Shown: piece by piece, positions 24,965-33,593 of the stretch
Position numbering within the stretch: position 1 is the stretch's first letter
How the letters are laid out: the number at the start of each line of letters is the position of its first letter
Notes under the pieces: generated by a model
What the model was told of the DNA's origin: nothing
Databases searched by the model: none
Seen by the model: the letters and a program-made list of their open reading frames with translations, nothing else
Program-made: the position numbers and the translations under genes
DNA from: Clostridiales bacterium
GTDB taxonomy: Bacteria; Bacillota; Clostridia; Lachnospirales; Lachnospiraceae
Assembly (NCBI GenBank): GCA_019420275.1
Contig: JAHZHN010000001.1
Location: 124,001-188,000 of the forward strand
Length of the DNA stretch: 64,000 nucleotides
Direction of reading: 5' to 3'

Positions 24965-26869
24965 TTAAATCTCTGCATTTTTCAGATAAAGATTTAGTGA
25001 CATTCTGTAGCACAGATAGAAACATATAAAAATAATTGCAATGCTGATTATCTGTATTCCTATAAGATCCGTTCTCATCATCTTTGCCAATGCATGAACA
25101 GAAAAGTAAGATGAGACGGCCATGATCAAAAATGGTGCCGTATAAGCAAATCTCAATTCTTTTTGAGCCGCTCTTTTTAAAGTTTTTTGTGCAATTCCAA
25201 GCTTTCTAAGAATCAAATACCGTTCTTTTTCTTCAAACGCATCATTATAAACCTTCATAAACAAAATACTTGCGCTTGCCAGAATAAATACCATAAACAT
25301 AAAAACACAGAAAGAATACATGACTTTGATCCATTCAATATCACTGCTGTCTGGATCGATCGTAACCAGCGCTGTCTGCCCGGAAACTTTTTCTTTTGCA
25401 TATGCCTTTAATTCACTCTGAGACGCCTTAACATTATAAATGTCTTTCAATTTATAATTATACACATACATCTTCTGTCCCAAAGGGCAAAGCCGGTCAT
25501 ATTCTTTATCATTCACAATATAATATGAACTGGTTAGTTCTTGAAGATATCCGAGATATGGCTCGGATGTCTCAGCTATGTCTTGATAACTTTTTTTATG
25601 AATTCTCACCGTTTCTTCAGAATGATCCGTAATAATACTTAAAAGATATAACTTTGAAACATCAATAATCTCATTATCTTTTGGCTCTTTCAAATCAAAT
25701 TTCAGTCCTGCTTCCTGTGCCAGCTGTTTTACCTGAGAATAGGCCATCAGACTACAGAAACCGTCCTGATATTTTGTATCAAAATAAGAGCTGTCAAGAT
25801 TCAAAATCTGTATCTTTGTCTGATAATCAATATCATTTTCTTTTTCTATGATATCTGCAATCTCTCCTTCCAGATGATTCTCAGTACTTATAATCTGGAA
25901 GGAATAAGTATTCCTAAAGTGTACGATTCCGTCATATCTTTGCTTCATTGCAAAAGACGTAGCAAGTGCCGTTACAGAGCAAAGCATCAGCACACATACA
26001 ATTGCGTATGTTCGATAATTTTTTCGAATCCGAAAGATCATGTTATTAATCCAAAGATTTCTTTCCTTTCGATAAAGAAATCGTTTCCGTCCGGCCAGTG
26101 TTTGGAAAATCATCGGAATCAATCCTCCAAACACCAGATAAATTCCGATGACTACAAGAACTACCGCTGCTGTAACATTGCCCATAACTTCCATGCCTCC
26201 CTCTTTGACTGCAAGATAGTATCCGGTCCCCAGAATTCCTATCCCCAATACAGATTTTAAAATAAGAACAGAAGGTCTTTGTCTTACATACTCTGTCTGA
26301 CGAGATGCAGACACCATGTCAAGAACACTGCTTCGCACAATATTCACATACCCTTTTAAAGCAAAAATCAGGTAAATAATTAAATACACAACGGCGGATG
26401 TTAGAATTGGCTGCATGGAAAGCTGGAAGTGAATCGTTGTGCTGATTTCAGAAATCCTCATCAGAATCATCTGAAACAGCTGAGTTGTCAAAATTCCAAA
26501 TCCGATTCCCAGAATCATAGCAGCCAATCCTGTCATCAGTGTCTCCAGCATATATAGCTTTCCAATTCTTTGATTGGTGAGTCCCATAAAAATATAAATA
26601 CCTATTTCTTTTTTTCTTCTGGCCAAAAAAACATTAGTAGAATACCAGATGAAAAAAAACATAAAGCAGCCTAATACAAATGTAACTGCCCGAACCATAA
26701 TATCTACGTTTTCTTTGTTCATCTTCCCAAGTACATCCATAGCATCAGAATACAACAAATTCTGAAAATTAAGGAAGATTAGAATCGTAAATGCCAGTGA
26801 CAGGATCAATGACAAATAATTCCGGATACTCTGCTTAAAATTCAAATACGCTAATTTTATAATACTCAT
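24965..26869 (-). CDS. BceB-type ABC transporter permease (peptide antibiotic detoxification)
   Basis: This 634-residue permease has the BceB layout: an N-terminal membrane helix, two FtsX-type helix groups (about 55-310), an extracellular domain of about 200 residues, and a C-terminal three-helix group. Its start ATG overlaps the BceA stop as TGATG. BceAB transporters free lipid II or related targets from antimicrobial peptides such as bacitracin or lantibiotics, and also serve as the sensor for BceS. An adjacent two-component system with a very short sensor supports that assignment. Peptide specificity cannot be read from sequence. Confidence 0.9.
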   Translation of the reverse strand: MSIIKLAYLNFKQSIRNYLSLILSLAFTILIFLNFQNLLYSDAMDVLGKMNKENVDIMVRAVTFVLGCFMFFFIWYSTNVFLARRKKEIGIYIFMGLTNQRIGKLYMLETLMTGLAAMILGIGFGILTTQLFQMILMRISEISTTIHFQLSMQPILTSAVVYLIIYLIFALKGYVNIVRSSVLDMVSASRQTEYVRQRPSVLILKSVLGIGILGTGYYLAVKEGGMEVMGNVTAAVVLVVIGIYLVFGGLIPMIFQTLAGRKRFLYRKERNLWINNMIFRIRKNYRTYAIVCVLMLCSVTALATSFAMKQRYDGIVHFRNTYSFQIISTENHLEGEIADIIEKENDIDYQTKIQILNLDSSYFDTKYQDGFCSLMAYSQVKQLAQEAGLKFDLKEPKDNEIIDVSKLYLLSIITDHSEETVRIHKKSYQDIAETSEPYLGYLQELTSSYYIVNDKEYDRLCPLGQKMYVYNYKLKDIYNVKASQSELKAYAKEKVSGQTALVTIDPDSSDIEWIKVMYSFCVFMFMVFILASASILFMKVYNDAFEEKERYLILRKLGIAQKTLKRAAQKELRFAYTAPFLIMAVSSYFSVHALAKMMRTDLIGIQIISIAIIFICFYLCYRMSLNLYLKNAEI

Positions 26870-27627
26870 CAAAAATCACTCCCCATTGATGCCTGTATAT
26901 CTACAATCCTATCATAAAAATCCTTTCGGCTCTTTCCTCGGCTTAGCTGACATTTCATCACTCCGTCATTCAAAATATAAACATCCTTGGCATAAGAAGC
27001 ACTAAATGCGTCATGGGTCACCATAAGGATCGTTGCATTTCCCTGATCGTTAGCTGCACTTAAACAATCCAGTAAATCTCGGCTGGATTTTGAATCCAAT
27101 GCCCCGGTGGGCTCATCGGCAAAAATAATTTCCGGGTCTGTGATCATAGCTCTGCAGGCACAGCCTCTTTGCTTCTGTCCTCCTGATAATTGATAGGGAT
27201 ATTTCTTCAGATGCTGCTCCAGCCCAAAGATTTCTGCCAATTCCGCAGTCTTACGGATACAAGTATCTGCCGGCACACCATTTAAAGATAGTGGCAGTGC
27301 AATATTATCCTGAAGTGTCATCGTATCCAAAAGATTATAATCTTGAAAAATAAATCCAATCTTATCTCGGCGCAGCCTGGATAATTCTTTGTTATTTAAC
27401 TTAGAAATCTCTTTCCCATCCAAAAATACAAACCCTTGTGTGGGTTTGTCAATGGTAGAAAGAATATTCAGCAAAGTTGTTTTCCCTGATCCGCTGGGCC
27501 CCATAATTGCAATAAAATCGTGCTGAAAAATCATAAAATCAATATTTTTGAGCACTTTGGTTTGAAATCCTTTTGTTCCGTAAGTCTTTGTGAGGTTTTT
27601 TGTCTCAACAATTTTTTTCTCAGTCAT
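26869..27627 (-). CDS. BceA-type ABC transporter ATPase
   Basis: This 252-residue ATPase is of the MacB/LolD-like branch, with Walker A GPSGSGKTT, Q-loop FQDYNLL, signature LSGGQKQRGC and Walker B IIFADEPTGALD. It pairs with the BceB permease, whose start overlaps its stop. It lies 111 bases after the sensor kinase gene, in a region with direct repeats for the response regulator, so its expression is expected to rise on peptide-antibiotic stress. Confidence 0.93.
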   Translation of the reverse strand: MTEKKIVETKNLTKTYGTKGFQTKVLKNIDFMIFQHDFIAIMGPSGSGKTTLLNILSTIDKPTQGFVFLDGKEISKLNNKELSRLRRDKIGFIFQDYNLLDTMTLQDNIALPLSLNGVPADTCIRKTAELAEIFGLEQHLKKYPYQLSGGQKQRGCACRAMITDPEIIFADEPTGALDSKSSRDLLDCLSAANDQGNATILMVTHDAFSASYAKDVYILNDGVMKCQLSRGKSRKDFYDRIVDIQASMGSDF

Positions 27628-27662
27628 TTTCTGATCACTCCTTTTCTAAAAGATTTGATTCT

Positions 27663-27726
27663 ATTATAGAAAAGTTTCATGGGAAAATCCTTACATCCCC
27701 ATTACAAAGGAATCTCCAACCTTACA
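27663..27726 (-). promoter_or_regulatory. BceR-type activated promoter of bceAB
   Basis: On the minus strand three TGTAAGG/TGTAATG elements (27720-27726, 27700-27706, 27689-27695) are spaced 20 and 11 bases apart, i.e. two turns and one turn of helix, ending over a poor -35 (AGGATT). A good -10 TATAAT follows at 27663-27668 with 17-base spacing. This is the expected layout of an OmpR-class activator site. Confidence 0.7.
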
Positions 27727-27738
27727 TTTTATGTCAGA

Positions 27739-28716
27739 TTAGAGATAAAAAAATCTGCGGTTGTCACGAAAAGTAATCGTAAACTTTGTATAACTTCCAA
27801 CCTGACTTTCTACTTCAATTTGATGCTCCAGTCGTTTTAAAATTTGTGACACCATATAAAGCCCCATGCCCGTAGACTTATATTGTCCATTGCGATGACT
27901 GCTTCCGGTAAAACCTTTTTCCCAGATTCGTCTGATATCTTCCGGCAAAATTCCCTCACCATGATCTTCTACTATCAGACGAATACAATCTTTTTTTTCC
28001 TCGGTCCAGATAAATAATTGGGGAGTATCCCCGGCGTATTTGACTGCATTTGCGATAAGTTGATCTAATACATAAATCATCCATTCTTTATCTGTATACA
28101 CGATAGGATTCTCTGCCGAAATATTTAGTTTAAAACGCTTCTGAATCAGGAAAAACTGCTGATTGCGTATAGATTCTCTGACACATTCATTTAAATAAAC
28201 CGGCCGTACCTGAAGATCAAAAACCTGACTCTGAACTTTACAGCCTGCCAGAGCCGAATTCATCAAATGCCGGATTTTTTCCAAAGGTTCTCTCATAGAC
28301 TGGCGGATTGAAGGATCTTGTATCTTTTCATTCACCAGAAGTGCCGAAGACAATGGAATCTTAACTTCATGACACCATTTGGTAATATAATCCTGCAGAT
28401 CTTCCTGAATCGCTCCCTGTTTTTCCAGCTGTTTTTCCATAATCTTACAATCATGCTGTACAATTTCTGCATTTTCAAAGTCACCTAAATCCTGCGCAAT
28501 CAGTCTGTCATAGCCAAGATATTCCTTCTTTTTTCGCTGCTGTCTTTTTATCTGACATATCCGAAAAATCAGATAGCATCCAAAACAAACACTGAGTAAA
28601 AAATCCAGATAGATTAGATTTCCGGTATCTGCATTTTCCATCAGAAATACAAAATATAGGTTATACGCGGCTGCCGGAAGAAAAAATAATAGAATTTCTT
28701 TTCTTAGCCTTTTCAT
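27739..28716 (-). CDS. BceS-type intramembrane-sensing histidine kinase
   Basis: This 325-residue kinase has two N-terminal membrane helices joined by a very short loop (about residues 10-55), so it has no external sensor domain. The phosphoacceptor box is WCHEVKIPLS, followed by the N box LIANAVKY, G1 DHGEGI and G2 GMGLYMV. Kinases of this type read the flux of a BceAB transporter rather than a ligand. The gene start overlaps the stop of the response regulator by four bases, and bceAB follows. Confidence 0.92.
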   Translation of the reverse strand: MKRLRKEILLFFLPAAAYNLYFVFLMENADTGNLIYLDFLLSVCFGCYLIFRICQIKRQQRKKKEYLGYDRLIAQDLGDFENAEIVQHDCKIMEKQLEKQGAIQEDLQDYITKWCHEVKIPLSSALLVNEKIQDPSIRQSMREPLEKIRHLMNSALAGCKVQSQVFDLQVRPVYLNECVRESIRNQQFFLIQKRFKLNISAENPIVYTDKEWMIYVLDQLIANAVKYAGDTPQLFIWTEEKKDCIRLIVEDHGEGILPEDIRRIWEKGFTGSSHRNGQYKSTGMGLYMVSQILKRLEHQIEVESQVGSYTKFTITFRDNRRFFYL

Positions 28717-29393
28717 TTAATATAATATCCCGTTCCTTTCCGTGTCCTGATGACTTTATCACCGCTTACCTGTTCTAATTTCTTTCTCAGCCTGGATATC
28801 ATTGTAGTCAAAGTCCCATCAGAAACAAATTCATCGGTATTCCAAAGCACCATCATTAATTCGTCTCTTGTCACCACACCCGGACGCATTTCTATAAGTT
28901 TTTCCATGATTTTCTGCTCAGAAGGAGTCAGTTCCACTTCTGTTTCTTCATAAAATATGGTCATAGAATTCTGATCAAACATCAGATTTTTTCCGATGGA
29001 TACCCGATCCCATGTCCGATACTGATAGGTCCTCCGAAGGGAAGCCTCCATTTTTGCCTTCAGAAGTTCCAGATGGAACGGTTTTTCAATATAATCATCT
29101 CCGCCCTGGGCAATTCCCATGATTTTATCTCTGTCATCGTTCCGGCTGCTGATATATAGAATCGGCACGTGTGAAATCTCGCGTATTTTTCGACACCAGT
29201 GATAACCATCATAAAATGGCAAATTGATATCCATCAAAACCAGCTTGGGTCTGATCTTCTGAAACTCTCCCAGGATATCCTCAAAATTTCTGCAGCTTAC
29301 CGCATGGTATCCCCATCGTTCCAGAAATTCACAGATTTCTACTGAAAGAGATTTATCATCTTCTACAATCATGATACAAAGAGCTTTCTGCAT
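28713..29393 (-). CDS. BceR-type OmpR-family response regulator
   Basis: This 226-residue response regulator has a receiver domain with acidic pocket VEDD, phosphorylated Asp in LVLMDINLP, and Lys in YIEKPF. The C-terminal winged helix has recognition segment TLTTMISRLRKKLEQ. The ATG at 29393 lies ten bases after AAAGGAG; a TTG eight codons upstream covers the ribosome site and is rejected. It is cotranscribed with the kinase and is the likely binder of the TGTAA-type repeats in front of bceA. Confidence 0.93.
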   Translation of the reverse strand: MQKALCIMIVEDDKSLSVEICEFLERWGYHAVSCRNFEDILGEFQKIRPKLVLMDINLPFYDGYHWCRKIREISHVPILYISSRNDDRDKIMGIAQGGDDYIEKPFHLELLKAKMEASLRRTYQYRTWDRVSIGKNLMFDQNSMTIFYEETEVELTPSEQKIMEKLIEMRPGVVTRDELMMVLWNTDEFVSDGTLTTMISRLRKKLEQVSGDKVIRTRKGTGYYIK

Positions 29394-29440
29394 TTGATTC
29401 TCACTCCTTTCCTTCAAAATCCAGCGTTTAAATAAACATC

Positions 29441-29469
29441 ATTGTATCATAAAGCTTTTTTTGTATCAA
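29441..29469 (-). promoter_or_regulatory. Promoter of the bceRS-type operon
   Basis: On the minus strand TTGATA (29464-29469), a 17-base spacer and TACAAT (29441-29446) lie 48 bases before the response-regulator start. Confidence 0.65.
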
Positions 29470-29482
29470 ATTCGCAGATATT

Positions 29483-29512
29483 TTGACAGAAAGATACAGT
29501 ATTTTTTACAAT
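29483..29512 (+). promoter_or_regulatory. Promoter of the NCS2 permease
   Basis: TTGACA (29483-29488) and TACAAT (29507-29512) have 18-base spacing. A second TATAAT lies at 29539-29544. The leader is too short for a purine riboswitch, and no such conserved core was seen. Confidence 0.55.
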
Positions 29513-29580
29513 TTTATGTCATACGACGCAAAATATAGTATAATGAGGTGAAAAATGAAAAAAATTTTTAGGAGGATTTT

Positions 29581-30918
29581 ATGTCAAACTTTCAATCATC
29601 ACCCAAAAAAGCGAGGGCTTCCGTCTTTGATCTTCAGGGAGTACCAAGTTTCGGACAAGCACTGCCTTTGGCACTTCAGCATGTTGTTGCTATGATCATT
29701 GGATGTGTCACACCGGCAATTATCGTATCCGGAGTCGCAGGACTTAATGAGACGGATCGTGTCATTTTAATCCAGGCGGCACTGTTTACCTCCGCTCTCA
29801 GTACTTTACTGCAGCTATTTCCATTTATACGCATTGGAAACTTCCGGCTGGGATCAGCCCTGCCTGTGATTATGGGAATTAGTTTTGCCTACGTTCCAAG
29901 CATGCAGGCCATTGCTGAAACATCTGATGTAGGAACTATCCTGGGTGCACAGATTGTCGGCGGTGTGATTGCAATTATCGTTGGATTCACCATTAAAAAG
30001 ATTCGTATTTTGTTCCCGCCTATCATTACTGGCACAGTGGTCTTTACAATTGGACTTTCCTTGTATCCTACCGCAGTGAACTATATGGCAGGAGGGACTT
30101 CCAATCCAGATTATGGTTCATGGAAAAACTGGGTTGCCGCATTATTCACTCTGATTGTTGTAACAGGACTGAATCATTTTGCTAAAGGCTTTTTAAAGCT
30201 TGCTTCCATCTTAGTTGGAATCATTGCCGGCTATATTTTTGCTTCTTTCCTAGGGCTGGTTGATTTGTCCGGTATTGCTTCTGCTGGTATCCTGCAGTTT
30301 CCACAGCCAATGCATTTTGGAATAAAATTTGACCCATCTGCCTGCATTGCCATTGGTCTGCTATTCGCAATCAACTCCATTCAGGCCATTGGGGATTTTT
30401 CTGCGACCACTGTTGGAAGTATGGATCGCCAGCCAGAAGATCAGGAACTTCAGGGCGGTATTGTAATGTATGGAGTATCCAATATTTTATGCGCTCTTCT
30501 GGGAGGACTGCCAACAGCGACTTACAGCCAGAACGTAGGTATCGTTACAACGACAAAAGTAATCAACCGCTGTGTTCTTGGACTGGCAGCTGTAATTTTA
30601 ATGATTGCCGGTATCATACCAAAATTTTCCGGTCTTCTTACAACTATCCCTCAGTGCGTTTTAGGAGGTGCTACCATTTCTGTTTTTGCTTCCATCGCCA
30701 TGACCGGTATCAAACTAATCACTCAACAGAAGATGACATTCCGTACCACATCCATCGTCGGCCTTGCTGTTGCTTTGGGTATGGGGGTCACACAGGCTCC
30801 TGACGCTTTATCTTCTTTCCCATCCTGGGTTATGATGATCTTCGGAAAATCACCAGTTGTTATCGCAACAATTACTGCGATTCTTTTAAATCTTATACTT
30901 CCGAAAGAAGAAGAATAA
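29581..30918 (+). CDS. NCS2-family uracil/xanthine permease
   Basis: This 445-residue permease of the nucleobase-cation symporter-2 (NAT) family has about 14 membrane segments. The start FGQALPLALQHVVAM has the conserved QH of helix 1, and the substrate region around AINSIQAIGDFSATT and LGGLPTATYSQNVG includes the family NxG motif. Length and the QNVG sequence favour xanthine or purine uptake over uracil, but this is not decisive. AGGAGG precedes the ATG. It is a single gene ended by a strong bidirectional terminator. Confidence 0.92.
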   Translation: MSNFQSSPKKARASVFDLQGVPSFGQALPLALQHVVAMIIGCVTPAIIVSGVAGLNETDRVILIQAALFTSALSTLLQLFPFIRIGNFRLGSALPVIMGISFAYVPSMQAIAETSDVGTILGAQIVGGVIAIIVGFTIKKIRILFPPIITGTVVFTIGLSLYPTAVNYMAGGTSNPDYGSWKNWVAALFTLIVVTGLNHFAKGFLKLASILVGIIAGYIFASFLGLVDLSGIASAGILQFPQPMHFGIKFDPSACIAIGLLFAINSIQAIGDFSATTVGSMDRQPEDQELQGGIVMYGVSNILCALLGGLPTATYSQNVGIVTTTKVINRCVLGLAAVILMIAGIIPKFSGLLTTIPQCVLGGATISVFASIAMTGIKLITQQKMTFRTTSIVGLAVALGMGVTQAPDALSSFPSWVMMIFGKSPVVIATITAILLNLILPKEEE

Positions 30919-30930
30919 GAATAAAATCAA

Positions 30931-30975
30931 AAAATCTCCGGATGCCTTTTTCTTGGCATCCGGAGATTTTTGCTG
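30931..30975. terminator. Bidirectional terminator between the NCS2 permease and chromate transporter genes
   Basis: A perfect 16-bp stem (30931-30946 with 30955-30970) closes an eight-base loop, with A/T runs on both sides. Confidence 0.9.
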
Positions 30976-30981
30976 CAAAAC

Positions 30982-31542
30982 TTAAAAGAGGAGGCCTTGT
31001 ACGATACGCATACCTCCGGCCAGTATCATCACCACGATGGGATTTACCCTCTTTTTTAACATCAAAAACAAACAGATTATAAAGATTATCACCATGGGAA
31101 TGCTCATTCCATTAAGAGATATCCCCTGTTCTTCTCCCCAAAAAGCTGCTGCGATAATGGTCAGCCCTGCCGCGGCAATGAGAGCAATGACCGCTGGACG
31201 AAGTGTATTTAATACTTTCTGGAGCATGTCCATATGCCGATATTTCATATAGAAATAAGCAATGAATGTCACGATCACACAAGACGGAAAAACACAGCCA
31301 ATGGTCGCTGCCGCAGCTCCAAGAGGCCCGGCTATCCGAAGGCCTACAAAAGTTGCTGCATTGATGGCAATAGGCCCTGGTGTCATCTGTGAAATTGTTA
31401 CCAAATCTGAAAATTCTTTAACTGTAAGCCAGTGATGCAGATCGATTACTTGATGCTGAATCAATGGCATCGCAGCATACCCGCCTCCAAAACTAAATAA
31501 CCCAATTTGACAAAAACTCAGAAACAACGTCACATAGATCAT
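30982..31542 (-). CDS. chrA: Chromate transporter (CHR) half-protein, second subunit
   Basis: This 186-residue membrane protein forms one CHR domain: IGLFSFGGGYAAMPLIQ, then the MTPGPIAINAATFVG signature and further helices. Short CHR proteins occur as pairs that together equal one long ChrA. The ATG at 31542 overlaps the stop of the partner by four bases (ATGA); an ORF reading further upstream into the partner is not needed. Chromate export is the family's founding role; in anaerobes the natural anion is uncertain. Confidence 0.88.
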   Translation of the reverse strand: MIYVTLFLSFCQIGLFSFGGGYAAMPLIQHQVIDLHHWLTVKEFSDLVTISQMTPGPIAINAATFVGLRIAGPLGAAAATIGCVFPSCVIVTFIAYFYMKYRHMDMLQKVLNTLRPAVIALIAAAGLTIIAAAFWGEEQGISLNGMSIPMVIIFIICLFLMLKKRVNPIVVMILAGGMRIVQGLLF

Positions 31543-32129
31543 ATCTGTTCCCGTCCTTTCTCCCATAACGCTTTCCCAATTCCATAAACAATACAAAACA
31601 GAAAAATATAGATTGCGCTGATTTTCAAAAACACATTAGCCAAAAAGGCCCCTGCCATAATCAAAGCAGAATCTATCTGATGACTGCTATGAAAAAGATT
31701 CTGGATCATCTCAATTACTACTGCAGCAATGACGGCTCCTACGCCCGCCTGCATTCCTTCCAGCATCAGTGCGATGATTCTATTTTGTCGAAATATCTGA
31801 TAAAATGCAGATACCAGTGCTATGATAAAAAACGGCGGTAAAACTGCCCCGGTCACACTGACCAAAACCCCAGGAATTCCCGCCAGTTTATACCCGGCAA
31901 CAATGGCTCCGTTTACTGCAATCGGTCCTGGTGCCGACTGAGCAATAGCAATCAAATCAAACATTTCTTCTTCGTCAATCCAATGATACTCTTCTACAAA
32001 TTTTTTCTGCATCAATGTAATGATGACATACCCACCGCCAAAAGTAAAAGCACTCAGATAAAAGGTTGCCGCAAACAGCCGAATCAAAAGTTTCCAGTCC
32101 TTTGGACGTAATATTTCCTTTTTCTTCAT
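31539..32129 (-). CDS. chrA: Chromate transporter (CHR) half-protein, first subunit
   Basis: This 196-residue CHR-domain membrane protein has LSAFTFGGGYVIITLMQ and AQSAPGPIAVNGAIVAG, the two conserved glycine/proline segments, each near the start of a helix pair. It is the upstream member of a split pair with a four-base overlap, so the two are made in equal amounts and probably form a heterodimer. Export of chromate or sulfate-like anions is the family role. No chromate reductase or regulator accompanies the pair. Confidence 0.88.
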   Translation of the reverse strand: MKKKEILRPKDWKLLIRLFAATFYLSAFTFGGGYVIITLMQKKFVEEYHWIDEEEMFDLIAIAQSAPGPIAVNGAIVAGYKLAGIPGVLVSVTGAVLPPFFIIALVSAFYQIFRQNRIIALMLEGMQAGVGAVIAAVVIEMIQNLFHSSHQIDSALIMAGAFLANVFLKISAIYIFLFCIVYGIGKALWEKGREQI

Positions 32130-32212
32130 GGTTTCTCCAAATTCCCTTCATTATCCTAAGAATTTCTTCATCAAAATTTAGAAACTGTTTAGAATTGTTT
32201 AGATTCTCTCTA

Positions 32213-32241
32213 TTGAATCATCGTCTCCCAATCAGTATACT
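32213..32241 (+). promoter_or_regulatory. Promoter of the candidate small RNA
   Basis: TTGAAT (32213-32218), a 17-base spacer and TATACT (32236-32241) match sigma-A consensus well, although no protein gene lies downstream on this strand. Confidence 0.6.
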
Positions 32242-32247
32242 AAAGAC

Positions 32248-32318
32248 ATAGTTTTTCATATATATTTTAATCCTCTCTTTTCATTAGCAGCCGCTTTTAA
32301 GCGGCTGCATTTATTTTG
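32248..32318 (+). ncRNA. Candidate small RNA of about 70 nt
   Basis: A transcript from the promoter at 32213-32241 would start near 32248 and end at a terminator made of GCAGCCGC (32287-32294) and GCGGCTGC (32301-32308) followed by ATTTATTTT. The 5' part contains a single-stranded CU-rich stretch (TCCTCTCTTTTC), which in Gram-positive small RNAs often pairs with ribosome binding sites. There is no ORF. The hairpin lacks a T-run on the minus strand, so it is not simply the terminator of the convergent gene. Confidence 0.5.
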
Positions 32319-32320
32319 CC

Positions 32321-32902
32321 CTAAAGTATCTGTATCCTATACGCTGCAGTTTGAGGAGGTATACTGTTCGTCAAAAAATCAGCATGTTGAACTCTTACGA
32401 ACTGACCTCGCCTTAAATTCCATAAATGGATTGGCATTCCTCTTCTGTTTAAAATTCTGGTTTCTTTAGAAATTATAAATTTTATCTGTTTCGACGGCTG
32501 TCCCGGAATTCCAGTATAAAGGATTTGATTTTTGATATCTGCCATTAAAACTCTTGTTTCTGTGGTTTGATACTGTTTTTCTTTTTGGATACGAATCTCA
32601 TAAGCAGCTGTCTGAGGCGGAAGACTCCTTGTCATCCTAGAAGATGCCAGCGCATCAATCTTCATTCCTTCTTTTAAATCCTTCAAAGACTTTTCTTGTC
32701 CAGATTCGTCCTGTATAACTGTATTCTTTCCTACAACTAAGGTTACCGTCGTTACAAACTTCAGACCAAATTCTCCAGAAGTTTTATATGTGACTGTTAC
32801 AAAAGACTCCTGCTCTTCCATGCGGATTTCATCTACCACTCCATTTTTTATATGAATGCGGCTATCCGCATTTTCATTGGAATTGTGATCACAACAACTC
32901 AT
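32321..32902 (-). CDS. Uncharacterised protein with a duplicated PPQTAAY domain
   Basis: This soluble protein of about 193 residues is built from two similar beta-rich repeats of roughly 75-80 residues, each ending in SLPPQTAAYEIRI or SIPPQTAAYRIQI and preceded by a G-x-x-x-x-L-x-N/D-L-R/K-x-G segment. An N-terminal SCCDHNSNEN stretch could bind metal. There is no signal peptide or membrane segment. The ATG at 32902 is used here; one at 32920 is also possible, and neither has a strong ribosome site. I do not recognise the family; the fold looks like repeated small beta-barrels, a guess from sequence rhythm only. Confidence 0.65.
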   Translation of the reverse strand: MSCCDHNSNENADSRIHIKNGVVDEIRMEEQESFVTVTYKTSGEFGLKFVTTVTLVVGKNTVIQDESGQEKSLKDLKEGMKIDALASSRMTRSLPPQTAAYEIRIQKEKQYQTTETRVLMADIKNQILYTGIPGQPSKQIKFIISKETRILNRRGMPIHLWNLRRGQFVRVQHADFLTNSIPPQTAAYRIQIL

Positions 32903-33040
32903 AGTTTTTCCCGCTTTCATTTTTTATTATAATATTCAATTATGCGGCAAAGTGACGATGTAAAATCTTTTTCTATTTTATCACAAGGAGAAATCATCTA
33001 ACAAGCACCCTTATGTAAAATATCTCTCTGGATTTGAGTG

Positions 33041-33077
33041 CGGCAAAAAAACCTGGTTCCTCTTAGAACCAGGTTTT
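33041..33077 (-). terminator. Terminator downstream of the 89-residue gene
   Basis: A 12-bp stem (33048-33059 with 33066-33077) is followed on the minus strand by TTTTTTT. Confidence 0.88.
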
Positions 33078-33105
33078 CCCCTCCTATTTTTCCCACCTTA
33101 TTACA

Positions 33106-33375
33106 TTACTCTAAAAATGATGGTTTAGAATCCTGTATCGCCTGCATTTCTTCATCGATCGATAACAATTTTTTCTTATAGTACGGACAGGACGTCTTAC
33201 AGTAATCATACTGGGTCTGCATCACCCTCTTACATTCAACATATGGAAGATCAAAGCCTTTTGGGATATTAGCAAGTTCTCCACATGTAATCATCGTAAG
33301 TTCTTCTTTTCTATTTTTTAAATCCATCCATCTGTTTTTCAGAGCTCTTTCTGTTTTATTTTGATATTCTGCCAT
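33106..33375 (-). CDS. Small cysteine-containing hypothetical protein
   Basis: This 89-residue protein has a charged helical N-terminus, then four cysteines: ITCGEL, VECKRV, DYCKTSC. The C-x3-C pair followed by PYYKKK hints at a small metal-binding or disulfide domain. No membrane segment or signal peptide is present. GGAGG lies upstream of the ATG, although further away than usual, with AAAGG closer. It is monocistronic with a strong terminator. No family is recognised. Confidence 0.65.
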   Translation of the reverse strand: MAEYQNKTERALKNRWMDLKNRKEELTMITCGELANIPKGFDLPYVECKRVMQTQYDYCKTSCPYYKKKLLSIDEEMQAIQDSKPSFLE

Positions 33376-33593
33376 AACCTTTTCAGCTCCTCCTTGTGTA
33401 CCACTTTATTATAACGTATACAAACGAAAAGGTAATTTGATTATCAAAAAGAAATTATTAATTTTTTATTAACATTTCTGATAATTTTATTTTACATAAT
33501 ATTTTTTCAGATTTTTTAGCGCATTTCTTATAATAGTGTGCTATCTTTTATTTTATATTTCAAAAATAATCTTTTTTTAAATACAGCAGCAAA

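Noticed and set aside
29401..29580. Purine riboswitch in front of the NCS2 permease
   Set aside because: The leader has no conserved purine-riboswitch core and is too short; two plain promoter-like elements explain it.
33376..33593. AT-rich gap between the 89-residue gene and the acetyltransferase gene
   Set aside because: It is examined for small genes, RNA and repeats; only weak promoter-like sequence for the 89-residue gene is visible.
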